Assembly (NCBI GenBank): GCA_009733575.1
Contig: ML769993.1
Location: forward strand, 1-27,187
Direction: 5' to 3'
Length of the DNA: 27,187 nt
From: Gymnopus androsaceus JB14
Lineage: Eukaryota; Basidiomycota; Agaricomycetes; Agaricales; Omphalotaceae
The notes beneath the pieces were generated by a model that ran no database searches, was not told where the DNA came from, and worked only from the letters and a program-made list of their open reading frames with translations. How positions within the stretch are numbered: position 1 is the stretch's first letter; every line of letters begins with the position of its first letter. The translations under genes were made by a program, and so were the position numbers. This document shows, piece by piece, positions 11,292-21,840 of this stretch.

Positions 11292-13293
11292 ATGAGTTCT
11301 TTGACTTCTACACCAAAGAACCCCTCCTCCCTTCAAGCAAGGATGCTGGCTCCTGTGAGTTGCTTTTTTTCTTGCTTTTTCTTTCCTGGGGCAGCTGCCA
11401 TCTTCCAGGCCAGAAGCACAAGCAACGTTTATTTTATTTTATTTATTTTGTTTTATTTTGTTTTATTTTATTTTTCCCGCGTTTGGGCATGCCTACGCCC
11501 TCCTAGGCCTAACATTGGGACAGGGAGCGGCAGGACATGCTTTTCTTTTTTCTTTTTTCTAGCCCTCCTAGACCTAACATTGGGACAGGGAGCAGCAGGG
11601 CGTTCTTTTCATTTTCTAAGGTTCTTTGCTCCCCTTGCTCCCTTCTTCTCCCATTGCCTGGCTGACCCGCTGCCCTGTCTTCAGGCACTTCTCCAGCACC
11701 CAAAACCCAAGCCTTCATTCTCCTGTCGTCCCGGCTTCAGCCTCCGCCTCAGCCTTGCAGATAGCTATGCTGAAAGAGCAAAGCATGAAGCCCAGGGCGA
11801 CTACCAGGACAATTCTGACGTTGAGGTGGAGAGTGAGACAGAGAGCAAGGGCAAACAGGCCAGTGGAGACAAAGATGAAGAAGAAGCTGTTGGTGACGCA
11901 GGCATCTTCCCGTCTCCTCAACCTGCGCTGACAGGAAAGATGAAGAAGAAGGAGAACAGCACGCAGCGGTACCGCCAGAAGCGTTGGGAGGGGGCTAAGA
12001 AATGTGATGCTCTCCATGGCATCAAGCCCGTCTCCCTGCGCTATGCTCAAAACTCTAAACATCTTCTCCTTCCCTCCTTTGATGCCGTTTCGCTCCTTGT
12101 TTCATCTACTGGTTGGTCTGGTAGCGCAAGCAAGAACGCTGCAACTGCTGACTTTCAGGAGCATTGGCAGGACCTGGAGAAGCTGCTAAAGGAGGGTGAT
12201 ATGCAGTATGTTGATTGGGATGGCAAGTACGTTGCCTTTGATCTACGAGGTCTTTTGCTAACTGTATGTTTTGTTCTGCTTCAGAACGTGCGTTGTGCTT
12301 GTTGATGCCGAGGATTAAATCTTTGGTGTCCTTGGAGGTGTTCCGTTGGGCTCTGCTGGTCCTGACTGGGAGAACGTTGCAACACAAGCTGCTGTGGCAA
12401 TTAAAGCGTGCTTTGATGCGTCAACCTTTGCTGTTAAGGAGCAGGTTCATCGCCGGGGAAGTGTTCAGTGCTTGGGATACCGGCATAGGTTATGGAGGGG
12501 GTCGTCAAGTGGTCAGGATGATGAAAATTAGCGGCAAGAAAAACGTAGCTGCCATGAAGCAGCTGCTTCGTAACCCTGCGATCCAGCGCATAGTTGGCTT
12601 CACTAACTGTGCGTTCTCTGTCCTTGCTAATACAAGATTCTAACATCCGTTTTCAGCACTGTTTAAAGTGTTTTCCAACCAGCGGTACTCAGAGTATTCA
12701 GACCTTCTTGACAATCTTGAACACCAACATCCTAAGCTGAAGCGGAACGTACCGAAAACAGCTTTTGCAGGGCTCACTGTCAACATGGGGCCTCAGTCCT
12801 TCTCTCCTCCTCATCTTGACCAGGAAAATCCATCAACAGGTGGTGTACCTCAACAGCCTTGGGATCCTTCAACGCTGACAAGGGTGGCCACATAGTTTTC
12901 TGGAATCGAGGCATTCGTCTTATCATATGCTTCCCTTCAGGGTCTACCATCCTCTTCCCCTCTGGGCAAGTTGTACATTCCAACATACCTATCCAACCAC
13001 ATGAACATCGCTACTCTTTGATCCAGTACACTGCTGGTGCGCTTTTTCGCTGGCGCTACAATGGTTATCAGTCAGACAAGTCATGGTTTTCCAAGGCTAT
13101 GTTGGAGGAGAAAATTGCTCGTGAAGCAGAGCGGAAACTTCGTTGGTCCAAGGCATTAGGCACCTTTACGAGATGGAAGGATTTATTAGCTGGGAACTGG
13201 AGGGATTCAAGGGATGCTAGAGCAGATACAGACGAGCCAGAGGAGGGTTGCTTAGAAGCAGAACGCCAGACAAAACGGGCTCGGTTTCAATAG
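11292..13293 (+). pseudogene. TET/JBP-type 2OG-Fe(II) dioxygenase gene, frame broken
   Basis: Proposed exons are 11292-11354, 11697-12226 (11685 is an equally good acceptor), 12285-12608 and 12657-13293. An acidic and Lys-rich N-terminal part leads to a domain I recognise as the fungal TET/JBP-like 2-oxoglutarate/Fe(II) oxygenase family, whose animal members oxidise 5-methylcytosine. Visible signatures are GIGYGGG (near 12483), IVGF, HLD (His 12812, Asp 12818), GGHIVFW, a distal His in VVHSN (12976) and Arg in HRYS (13009), so the iron and 2OG ligands are all present. The frame is broken by TAA at 12316-12318, an extra base near 12478 and a missing base near 12842; repairing each by eye restores family-like sequence. 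The C-terminus is basic. The gene is convergent with the transposase, 260 bp away. Confidence 0.72.
11498..11605 (+). repeat. Direct duplication inside the first intron
   Basis: CCTAACATTGGGACAGGGAG occurs at 11509 and again at 11573, each preceded by GCCCTCCTAG and followed by a GCAG-like sequence. The copies are separated by a T-rich run. The duplication lies within the long first intron of the dioxygenase gene. Confidence 0.75.
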
Positions 13294-13553
13294 CTACTAT
13301 ATTTTCAGTGCGTTAAGCGCTTTGCCTATACTCTAATGTTAGCTTGTCGTTGATTCTTGCCTGGTCATAAGATGCTTTGCTTGCTAACTTGAATAAGACT
13401 TGGTTAAGCTCTCTTCCTCTTAACTCTTAGCGCTGCTAATGACCTGATATCTGTATCAAAGAGCCGTGTAGAAAATGAAGGATAGAAAGCATTGCCAACT
13501 TGACTATTTTCATAAAACCTCAAACACGTATGTACAGATAAAACAAGTAACAG

Positions 13554-16500
13554 CTACTGCGACTCCGCAAACCTCCCTGTTCCAGATCCCTGACCTTTTT
13601 GCAAGAGTTCTTGCAGCTTTTCCTGTGCTATCAAACACGTCTTCTGAGCCTTTTCCAGTGACGACAGGGCCTTTGCAACGTTGCCAGGAGCAGAGGCAGG
13701 GATGCTCTCTAGCTGGGCTACTTTTTCTGCTGCTTTATCGACTTTAGCTTTGGCCTTTGCAAGCTTTTCCTGCAGGGAAATAACTTGCTTGTCTTCACGA
13801 TCTATCCTCTTAGTTTCAGCTTTCGCTGCACAACATGGTGAGTACTCAGGGCATAGTACAAAAAGAATTCCAAACCTTTACGGCGGTGGCTCACTAAAGC
13901 AGCATGCAGGCCATTGTTGGGAGTATTAGTAGTATATATTCCCGTTTGCAAGTACATCTAGGCAAAAAATTAGGCAAAAAATTAGGTGGTCATTTTGCGG
14001 AGCTCACGTTTGAGGAACTCATTCGCAACCTATCAACATGCTCGCCCTTCTCCACTGCGCTAGTTAAAGAGCACTGAAGGCCCTCTAAATAGACACTCCA
14101 ATGTGCACTTTCCACCAAATTAGTAGTAGCTGGGCCAGCTTTCCAGATGTCGAGAGGTATAAAGCTTTTCTCTTGGCACATTGCTTCAAATGCAAACTTA
14201 CTTGAGGTCTTGTCAGCAACCCAATCTTGGCCTCCGTTAGCATTATACCTATGCATGTTAACAAATACTCACCTCTCCCAGCTTTGCCGCTGCTCTCTAT
14301 CTGAGCAACCGTTGCATCCCAGCTCGGATGAGTGACGCACATCAAGCTACGCATCTTAGGCTTAACACCTTCTGGAATTGTCTTGGAGTTACTGATATTG
14401 CGGTGCATATGTGCAGTGCAAAGCCTAGCAACATGGTGGAGATGTTCATATGGCTCGAGCTCATGGATATATCGGTGAGGCTGGTGAAGGTCCCGAGTAT
14501 GCAGGGGTAGCTTCCCAGCAAGCTCCTGGAGATATAAGGCCATCCCTAAAGGTTTGTTTGTGGTAGTTAGTAACGGGCTGCTCGTTGCAAGAAAGTTGGC
14601 AAATACCTTTTGCAGGGCCTCTACCTTGGTCAATAGCCCAATGGAGAATCCCCTCACGATCTTTCACGCCAATACTCTTGGAATGTAGATGGCGAAACAT
14701 CAACGAACGGCCTGTATCTTTCAGAACGAGCTGATCTAACAAACGAAAGAAAACAAGGTGTGCAGCAGCTGACTCGCGAGTCAGATAAGCACGACAGTAT
14801 ACAATGGCTGTAAAAGATGGTTGTTTAGAGGAAGATGCCCTGCGTTTGAAAGGACTTACCAGTGTGACTCTGCTCATCCCATCCTACAAACTCAAGCTCC
14901 TTAAAACCAACAACTCGTTTATAAGATATGTCGCTTTGCACAAACTGAGCTTTCAAGAGATCATGGCTTCGCTGAGGAAACATGCAAATGACTATGCGAA
15001 ACTTTTCGCTGTTCTCTTCCGTAGCATCTTCGTCCATGACATGAGACCGTACATCAGGGAGAAGAAACTCAGCCATTACACGGATATATTGATCTTGTGG
15101 TGCACGTTCCTTTTCTTGAACGCGTTTTTGCTCCAGTAACCCTGATGAGACACCCGTTGGGCTAAGTAATTTTAGCTAAAGAGGCGAAACTAAGCTTACC
15201 TTCCCATCCTGTCCCAGCAGGAAACATGGATTGCTGAGCCTGCGTTATATACGCTCGATAGATGATCGGCGTTATTCAAAGACAGGATGCACATCTGAGA
15301 GCTGAGGCTCCTTTACGAAAGGTACCTTCCTGCGTATGAAGGCTTGAGCAACAGGATGACGAAGAAACCTTCTTGGCGTCATGTCCACCAGGTCTTTAAT
15401 CATGGTTGTATACAACATGTTCAAGATTTCTGAGCGTACGTCTGGAGGAGTTTTAGTTGAAGCAGGAATAGGATGTGCATGTTCCTCTGAGTAGACCACC
15501 AAAATTCTCGGACACTGACAGCAATAATCGGGAAGTGACTTGTAGATATGGAAGCTGCTCTTGCAAGGTAAGCTAACCATCTCTGTCATGAGCATGAAGC
15601 CGCTAGGATTCCAGTGTTGATGAGCTACGCAGTACCAAAGGATGCCTCTTAGTATGTCTTTGCAGAAAAGCAACAGGAAACTTACAACAATCCACCTGCT
15701 TAGTGCTGAAGTTCTGTACTGTGGTACAAGGTGCAAGAGGCTCATACCCATTGTTGAATGCTAGTTTTTCCCACTTGTGGATTTTGTTGGAATCTGCATT
15801 ACACAGGGCAAGGAGATATTCTGTGTGATATACCTCGTTTGCAATGGCAAAGTTGCAAAAGTGCTTTTGAGATATTTTGGGATCAAAATGCTCACAGCTA
15901 AGAGCAACATATGTCAAAAATCACATAGTTATCAAAACCAGCATATCTTACCAGAGAAACGGCCTGCTTGTTGGTGTGCATCGTAGACTTATGCAGCCTT
16001 TGCAGGTAGCCTTTGGCTCATGTCCGAGTTTCTTTTTCTTTGGGCTGGCATGAATAGTGTTATAATGTTCGAGTTCTTCTGCATTGTATACAGTTTCTTC
16101 CTGGAGATCATGGCCACATCCATAATCTCGCAGGCAAGCCCAGTAATTCAGGGTTTTTTCAATTAAATCTCGATCTAAAGAGAGAACTTGCTCTTGACGC
16201 TCCTGTTCCAAGTATAGTTTCCATTCAAAGCAAGAGCCTGAGGTATGTGTCTGCAGCAATATTTCTGGCAAAGCAGAAGGACATATTTTAACACCTTGAC
16301 CTAAGCACTTCCTGTAAAGAACAACACTAAAAAGACCAAATAAAAACCTTACATGTGCTATAGCATATGTTACATGGTACTTCATTACCATCGGAATTGA
16401 CCAAGACTTTAGTGAATACAAAGCTCCTGGCTCCATCTGGTGTTCCTTGTGAGTATGCAAAGGATTGAGCAGGAGAAACCCATTCTTTGGAAAGGTCCAT

Positions 16501-16854
16501 ATCAAACAAATGCCCAATAGCATTGTTATTTGGGGCCGTCTTTGGATATTCACCTCGAGTGCTTGGTGCATAATGGAATAACTCAGAGACAATAGTCTGT
16601 CTATTGATTTGCACGTTGTGTGCCACCAACAATGCTAATGGTGCAAGAGATGGATCGTTGGCACCAGAAACAGTGCTGGGAAGCGGGTTCAGAAGGATGT
16701 CCCAAGACATCAGGAGGATAGCAAACAACAGAACTCTTTCATGTACCCCAGCAGCAATGAACTTAGCACTAAGATCTCTAGAGGGAGAAATCTCTGAGGC
16801 AGTTGCTTTGTTTGTTTTTGGCCTTTTGAATACTGTTTGGGTGATGCTCTTCAT
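13554..16854 (-). pseudogene. Large DDE transposase, Agaricomycete family, MULE-like
   Basis: Minus-strand exons read 16854-16353, 16300-15952, 15897-15686, 15624-15200, 15141-14860, 14807-14607, 14545-14283, 14231-14008 and about 13825-13554. The protein has Cys-rich segments (TCQGVKICP, CEHFDP), an HAHPIP motif like the His-x-His of WRKY-GCM1 zinc fingers, then a core with VQSDISYKRVVGF, WAIDQGRGPAKG and TTNLVESAHW. The Asp at 14930-14932, Asp at 14629-14631 and Glu at 14110-14112 are my candidates for the DDE triad. A predicted coiled coil ends the protein. I recognise this as a family repeated in many mushroom genomes. Exon 15624-15200 has a frame break with TAA at 15272-15274 and a second indel near 15258. 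The junction to the last exon is also uncertain. It lacks the CQW and GEGIE signatures of KDZ transposases. Confidence 0.68.
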
Positions 16855-17376
16855 TCTGAGCCTAAAATGCGGCAAGGAATAACTTAAGAATGGAAGAGAC
16901 AATGGTAAAAGCATGAATAGTTGCTGACCTCGGAGTTGGAAGCGGATGTTGCACAGCAGATGAGGTTCAGTTCTGGTATTAGCGGCATTCAGAAAAACAT
17001 AAAACGCAGGGCACAAGACAGCAAAAGCCTGAGTGGATTGTTCAATTTCTTCCCTTTCCCTCTTACGCAAGTGTTGTATCTCTCTCTGCCTTGGTTCCTA
17101 TGTTTCAACATTTTCTAATTGTGAAGTCCTCTCACCTACGTAGTATGTTGTTGTGTTTTGGGTCTTGATTTTTGTTACGTCCTCAACGGCCTTGCTGTTT
17201 GGATTATTTGGCACCTGCTGTCCTTTTTTGTTGCATTACTTAATATGTTTTGTTTCGTTGCCTTGCGTTACTTTACTTATTTGGCCATGTACTACTTAGG
17301 GTCCATAGCCCCTAGATAATGGCGCCCACCAGCTTCGTTCCGTGTCCTCTGACATGGTACCTTGATCAGGTATAAA
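16855..17376. other. Upstream flank of the transposase
   Basis: No gene is seen. The stretch would contain the minus-strand transposase promoter and 5' leader. It is T-rich on the plus strand near 17150-17280, then reaches the right inverted repeat. Confidence 0.4.
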
Positions 17377-17423
17377 TCCGATCAATCGGACTGCTACGAA
17401 TCAAACCCCCTCTCAGCGTCGAT
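17377..17423 (-). repeat. Right inverted repeat and target duplication
   Basis: The reverse complement of the left inverted repeat occupies 17377-17406. A pyrimidine-rich 7 bp follows, then CAGCGTCGAT at 17414-17423, identical to 5244-5253. Confidence 0.55.
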
Positions 17424-17517
17424 TTCAGGACTCTTGAAAAAAAAACACCATGACCACTCGGAGTCAATGCCGAATCCGCCATTGTCTGATAACTTTAAGG
17501 GTAGCGCGAGGCAACTT

Positions 17518-18162
17518 AAGCACAGCACCAATAATTATGCTTCAGCCATACTGAAGCATTATGTGAAATGAATTATTTCATTACATATGTGAAATGTATT
17601 TTTTTGGACAAGTATAGAAAATACAGGTTTCAATGGACTAATGAAGGGAATAAAGTCTAACTTGCCGAATTTGAAACTTTATATAGATGTGCAAAAGAAA
17701 AGATTTCAATCAGGCTAAGAAAACAATAGTTTCATTGTAGACCTGAAAGTCCTGCTTTCACAATTAGAGTGAAAGCAATTGTTTCAAAGAACAATTCAAC
17801 TGAAAGATTGCCTTTCGCTGTGTGGTTTGGCAGCGGCCCGGATCGGGCCAAAAATTGAAGTATTGTCTTTCGGGAACCAGCTGAAAGGGTTCTCCGAAAC
17901 AAATAGTTTCACTCTTGTTGTGAAATAGAAGAATTCACTCCCCAGTGAAACCATTGTGTTCAGAGCTCAATTGAAAGATGTTCTTTCAAAAGTCTGTTTA
18001 AAATTCAAAATTCCAATGGCCTGAATGTAATTCCTTTGCAAGTCCAACGAAATATTTATTTTATACACTTGTCCGAAAACATATATTTTGTGTATGTACT
18101 GAAATATTTCATTTCCGATTATGCTTCAGTCTGACTGAAGCATAATCTTCGGCAGTGTGCTT
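17518..18162. mobile_element. MITE-like element with nested palindromic ends
   Basis: The two ends are inverted copies over roughly 110 bp (17537-17650 against 18143-18030) with scattered mismatches. Each terminus also contains its own near-perfect palindrome, ATGCTTCAG..CTGAAGCAT (17537-17559 and 18121-18143). The interior is A/T-rich, with short Ts and As around GAAAG/CTTTC motifs and no coding region. Related ends occur at 20697-20935 and 21500-21768. It must be mobilised by a transposase from elsewhere. No target duplication was identified with confidence. Confidence 0.7.
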
Positions 18163-19540
18163 GAGGACCCACCAAAGCAAACCATCTGTAGTCGATAAGT
18201 CCAAAGATCCGACTCCAGCAAAAGCTGCGTCGTACTTGGATCAGAATTGAATTCAACTGCAGCCAACGATCATCAGTCACCTAACAGTGGACTTGGTGAA
18301 CCGGTGTAGTACGACAGCTTGGAGGAGCCATCAAAAGTGCAACTCAGCGTGCTTATTGGATGAACAAAGGTTGAACTTCCGGGTAGACGAATTTCAGGGA
18401 ACCCGTCTTAACAGCCGGAATCCCAGGCCTCCGCCCCTTGTTCCAGTCCCATCCCTTCCACTGGGTTGGGGAGAGATATGCATAGGATAGAGATAGTATC
18501 CACCGGTACATCCCGCATTGATTCTGGATCAAGGTGATTCTCGAGTTCGAGTATTTGCGCTCAGTTCGCCAGTAGGTTAGAAGGCAGAGGAAATAGGAGG
18601 CCGTGAATAGTCCCCGAGAAGCAGGAGGCGTATGATTACTTCTGGCGGCGTGTAGATGAGAATGGATGGATTGGATGAGCATGACACCTTTGCGCAAACC
18701 CAAGACTGCACTGGACAAAGGACCAACACAGAACCAATCTCAAAGCAGAAGCAGCCACTGGTAGCCGCTGAGCCACACCGAACGACCAAAACTTCCTGCA
18801 CCATTCCTAAACTCAATTCCTCATTGCAACCGGCAGTCGCAAAACCCAAATCATGCGACGAAGTCTACAAGCTCGCAAGGCTGCATTATGGAAGCCAGTG
18901 CTTAGGAAGGCCCAAGGATGCTAGTACGATTCCGGTTCTTCCTGCTCCATTGCTGCCAGTCAGAATTGTCAGAGTCAAAGCAGGAGGTGCATACGGAGAA
19001 AAAGGCGCCACAAGCAGGTAGCAGTCATTTGAGTTGGCTCCTGTAAGCTTGGCTCTGCAAAAGTCAACTTCGACTATTAAAGCAGAGGGCGTATAGGAGC
19101 ATGAGTTATGTGATGCAAGGAAAGCCATGTCCTGGAAAATTGTCACGAATCCAATTTGAACCTCAATGAACGACATTCGAGGTTCAGAGAATGTTACGAA
19201 CGAGATAGAGCGGAAACGTCGAGGCTGAGGTTATTTGCTGCGTTAAAAGGACTAGGATTAAGATTACATCTTAGTTCTAGACCGGAGATTCAAGAATGTA
19301 CCCTGGATCCATTCTGTCATTTCCAGGTTCAACGTATATCAGATAAGCCAAAGGCATCGTGATTCATCCACTAAACCTCTTCTGCCCAATCCATGCATAG
19401 TTCCTCTGACTTATAGAATCCTCCCGTCACAATTTGTGAAGAATTTATGCGAAATGCATGAACATGGGCACTTCTTTGATCACAAGCGCCAACTACAACA
19501 CGTCAAAATTGCAGTTTCATTAGATCAAGCACTATGCATG
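18163..19540. other. Unassigned stretch, no supported gene
   Basis: Open frames exist on both strands, for example 18656-19021 plus and 18353-18718 minus, but they overlap one another and I recognise no domain, motif or convincing intron chain. The minus-strand frame near 18360-18560 has hydrophobic and aromatic composition that could be a relic of a membrane protein. It may be unique host sequence or an old gene fragment. Confidence 0.35.
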
Positions 19541-19730
19541 CAACTACCAGGGCAGCTTTTCTCAAGAAAGTGGTTTTATACTTAAGTAATTCTTAGAATG
19601 TTCCTAAGAATTAAAGTTATCCTAAATTGTAAGTATCAATTATACTTAAGTAAATACTTAAGTATAGGCATAACTAACTCATGCAAAATAATGAAATGGG
19701 TGATTATGAAGTAAAAGTGAAAGTAATAAA

Positions 19731-19765
19731 GTAAAGTAAAGTAAAGTAAAGTAAAGTAAAGTAAA
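19731..19765 (+). repeat. (GTAAA)7 microsatellite
   Basis: Seven perfect GTAAA units lie in copy 1 of the 1.1 kb element. The equivalent place in copy 2 (near 26831) has only one unit plus a partial one, so the tract expanded after the copies separated, or contracted in the other. Confidence 0.95.
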
Positions 19766-20179
19766 GCAAGTACTATCTTATATCCTCTGCAAACTTTAGT
19801 TTAAAGTAAAATACCAAATCAGCTGTGTAAGTAATAAAGTAAAGTAAGTTATTCAAAGTATTAGTAAAGTAAAGTAGGTAGCATGGAAGAAAGCCATGAG
19901 CAAGGCATAAGTTTCTAAAGAAAATACTAAGCAGAGAGTATATGAGTCCTACTGAATTGTAGTGGTAGTAAAGTGAGAGTAGATACAATGAGATGGTAGA
20001 GGTAAGAGTTGAAGAGAGGTAGGCCCGTGTCAATGAGGACCCATTGGGTCTTTATATATATGTAGGAAAAATCACATGATATTCCAAGAGAACAATAGAA
20101 ACTGTTCATTGTCTTGCCAAACTGGCAACAATGGCAAAGTTGTCTATTGTTCCTAACTAGGAAATCTCCACAGCTAGCA

Positions 20180-20188
20180 TATAAAAGG
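20180..20188 (+). promoter_or_regulatory. TATA-box-like sequence inside the 1.1 kb element
   Basis: TATAAAAGG at 20180 is followed by a C/T-rich tract to about 20275, which resembles a fungal core promoter and leader. No open reading frame follows within the element. Promoter activity is inferred only from composition. Confidence 0.35.
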
Positions 20189-20696
20189 CCCCCCACCTCT
20201 GTCCTAGATCTCAGAGCTCCCTCCTGGCTCCAACCTTCTCCTTTACATTACTTCAACAGTCAACTTCCTTGCTTCTTTATGTTATTTAAGAATGCTTATG
20301 TTCCTTAAGTATTTTTCAAGTAAGTATTTCTCTTAGGAAACAATTACAGTTGTTCATTTTATAGTGTTAAATTTTTTTTTATACTTACTTACTTACTGAC
20401 TTAATTACTCACTACCTAATTACTTACTTACTTGATGATAGATATTTACTCAAATATGTTTCTTTCTTTTTTATCTACTATTTACTTGACACAGACCAAG
20501 AAATATGATTGCATTTTACTCAATTACTTAGGTAAAAAATACTCGGAGTTTACTTAAGTAATACTTAGGTGATAAGTGCTAGACAACTAATTTGTTGCTT
20601 TATGCAAACTTAGGTATCACTTAAGTATTACTTGAGTATTACTTAAGTATAAAACAACTTTCTTGAGAAAAGTTGCCATAGATTTACACCTTATAT

Positions 20697-20935
20697 GATT
20701 ACTTTCACTCTTATTGTGAAGTAAAGTATTCAATTGACATTGAGACTAATTCTAAACTCAGTTGAAAACTTCTGATTTTGGAAATATGCAGAAAATGCGA
20801 AATTCAAAAGGTCTGAATTAGCCCATTGGAATTTATTCTATGCTTTTCTTTGAGAAAGTGTATTTCTCATATGTAAGCATTGAAATAATCTAATTCCTGC
20901 AATGTTTTACTAAGGCTGAAAAGTATAGTTATTGG
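20697..20935. repeat. Partial copy of the 17.5 kb MITE family
   Basis: The sequence from TTTCACTCTTATTGTGAAG through CTATAGT resembles the interior and right end of the element at 17518-18162, in the same orientation, but its terminal palindrome is eroded. No left end was found, possibly because the 1.1 kb element lies just upstream. Confidence 0.45.
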
Positions 20936-21499
20936 TGATCACAGTGTGTATGAAATTTCGAAGTATGGGCTTACTAAGCTTCAAGAACCCGGTGCTTTGT
21001 AAGCATAACTCGGGCCACAATGTCAAACAATCAATTGTCATTGACTATCTGATAATTGACCATCTGAACCCAGGCAACTGGGCAGTTGCCAAACAGTCAA
21101 TGGGCAGTAACTGGGTACTGCGTGTTTGATGGCGTAAAAGTTAGTGAATTCCGTGTGTGAAAGATCAAAGACTACAGGACCTTTCCCAGGTGCAAAAGAT
21201 GGTCTTTTAGCAGTGGTAAAGGTCTTTCATCCTGATTCCTTTTCTGGGCAGAATTGTAACAATTTATCAGGCAAAATTGATTTTGTCTTCCTATTGAAAT
21301 ACTGACGAATTCCCACACTTTTTTTGGCCGGGATTATATACAAAAAAGATTATATTATTCTAACCATATTCCGGGTGCAATATATGATCTGTTTCAAGCA
21401 AAATCTTTGGCGAAATTTATCATCATTTACTTCATCTTTTTCAGAATAAATTTCGGCCATTTTATAATTGATCCCGCGGAGTGATTTCAGGAACCCTGA

Positions 21500-21770
21500 A
21501 ACAATTAATTCAGCCAGCCTCGTTAATTTATGCTTTCAGGTCAGCTGAAGCAGATTACTTCACATCCTGTCTGAAAAATTCCATTTTGGAAAGACATTCC
21601 TCTTTGCGGAAAGTTCAACCTTCAGTTGGTCTGAATTAAGTTCATTCTCAAGTTCTATGGTATATGTATTTTCTATATTCCTCCGAAATAGTATATTTCC
21701 TTTATCCATTGAATTGATTTATATCCCACAATGCTTCAGTCAGACTGAAGCATAATTATTGGCGGTGTAT
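21500..21770. repeat. Right end of another MITE-family copy
   Basis: ATGCTTCAGTCAGACTGAAGCAT-type palindrome at 21731-21753, then AATTATTGGCGGTG, match the terminus of the 17.5 kb element. A/T-rich sequence with GGTCTGAATTAAG precedes it. The left end is not recognisable between 20935 and here. Confidence 0.5.
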
Positions 21771-21840
21771 GTACCCTTAAACTATACATTTTACGCTATC
21801 AAATCTATCATCAGCTCACTTGTCTTTCATCACAAACAGA

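Larger units (their letters stand above)
5254..17413. mobile_element. Proposed 12.2 kb cargo-bearing DNA transposon
   Basis: Inverted repeats lie at 5261-5291 and 17377-17406, with about 27 of 30 positions matching. They include a shared near-palindrome CCGATTGATCGG. Immediately outside them the same 10 bases, CAGCGTCGAT, occur in direct orientation at 5244-5253 and 17414-17423, as a target-site duplication would. The interval holds a zinc-finger gene, a helicase pseudogene, a TET/JBP-like dioxygenase and a DDE transposase. A 9-11 bp duplication fits Mutator-like elements, and the transposase has a His-x-His-Pro motif like theirs. The outermost bases of the ends are poorly matched, so the boundary could shift by several bases. 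Confidence 0.55.
19541..20684. mobile_element. Non-autonomous 1.1 kb TIR element, copy 1
   Basis: The left end (CAGCTTTTCTCAAGAAAGTGG then TTTATACTTAAGTAAT) is matched by the reverse complement at 20625-20675, giving inverted repeats of about 45 bp. The interior is A/T-rich with many TACTTAAGTA motifs and contains no open frame of note. A second copy begins at 26651 with the same leading CAACTACCAGGG, which places the left boundary at or just after 19541. The right boundary is less certain. No target duplication was found. Confidence 0.7.

Noticed and set aside
5350..13320. Recurrent AGGCGCT/AGCGCCT heptamers (near 5355, 8733, 10985, 13313) as possible transposase binding sites
   Set aside because: Few copies, inconsistent flanks and no positional pattern at the element ends. 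Chance is a sufficient explanation.
13475..13929. Plus-strand open frames overlapping the 3' end of the transposase
   Set aside because: They are antisense shadows of the coiled-coil exon, which reads as a sensible protein on the minus strand.
13554..16854. KDZ-type transposase
   Set aside because: I expected KDZ because such elements accompany TET/JBP genes in mushrooms, but the CQW and GEGIE-like signatures are absent. The motifs fit a different, Mutator-like family.
18656..19021. Plus-strand 121-codon frame
   Set aside because: It overlaps two minus-strand frames of similar length, shows no domain and has no intron context. There is no reason to prefer it.
19156..19362. 68-codon frame rich in Arg and Glu
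   Set aside because: Short, isolated and without a recognised motif or a promoter-like flank.
19541..20684. LTR retrotransposon or solo LTR
   Set aside because: Despite the TATA-like block, the ends are inverted repeats, not TG..CA, and no primer-binding site or polypurine tract was seen.
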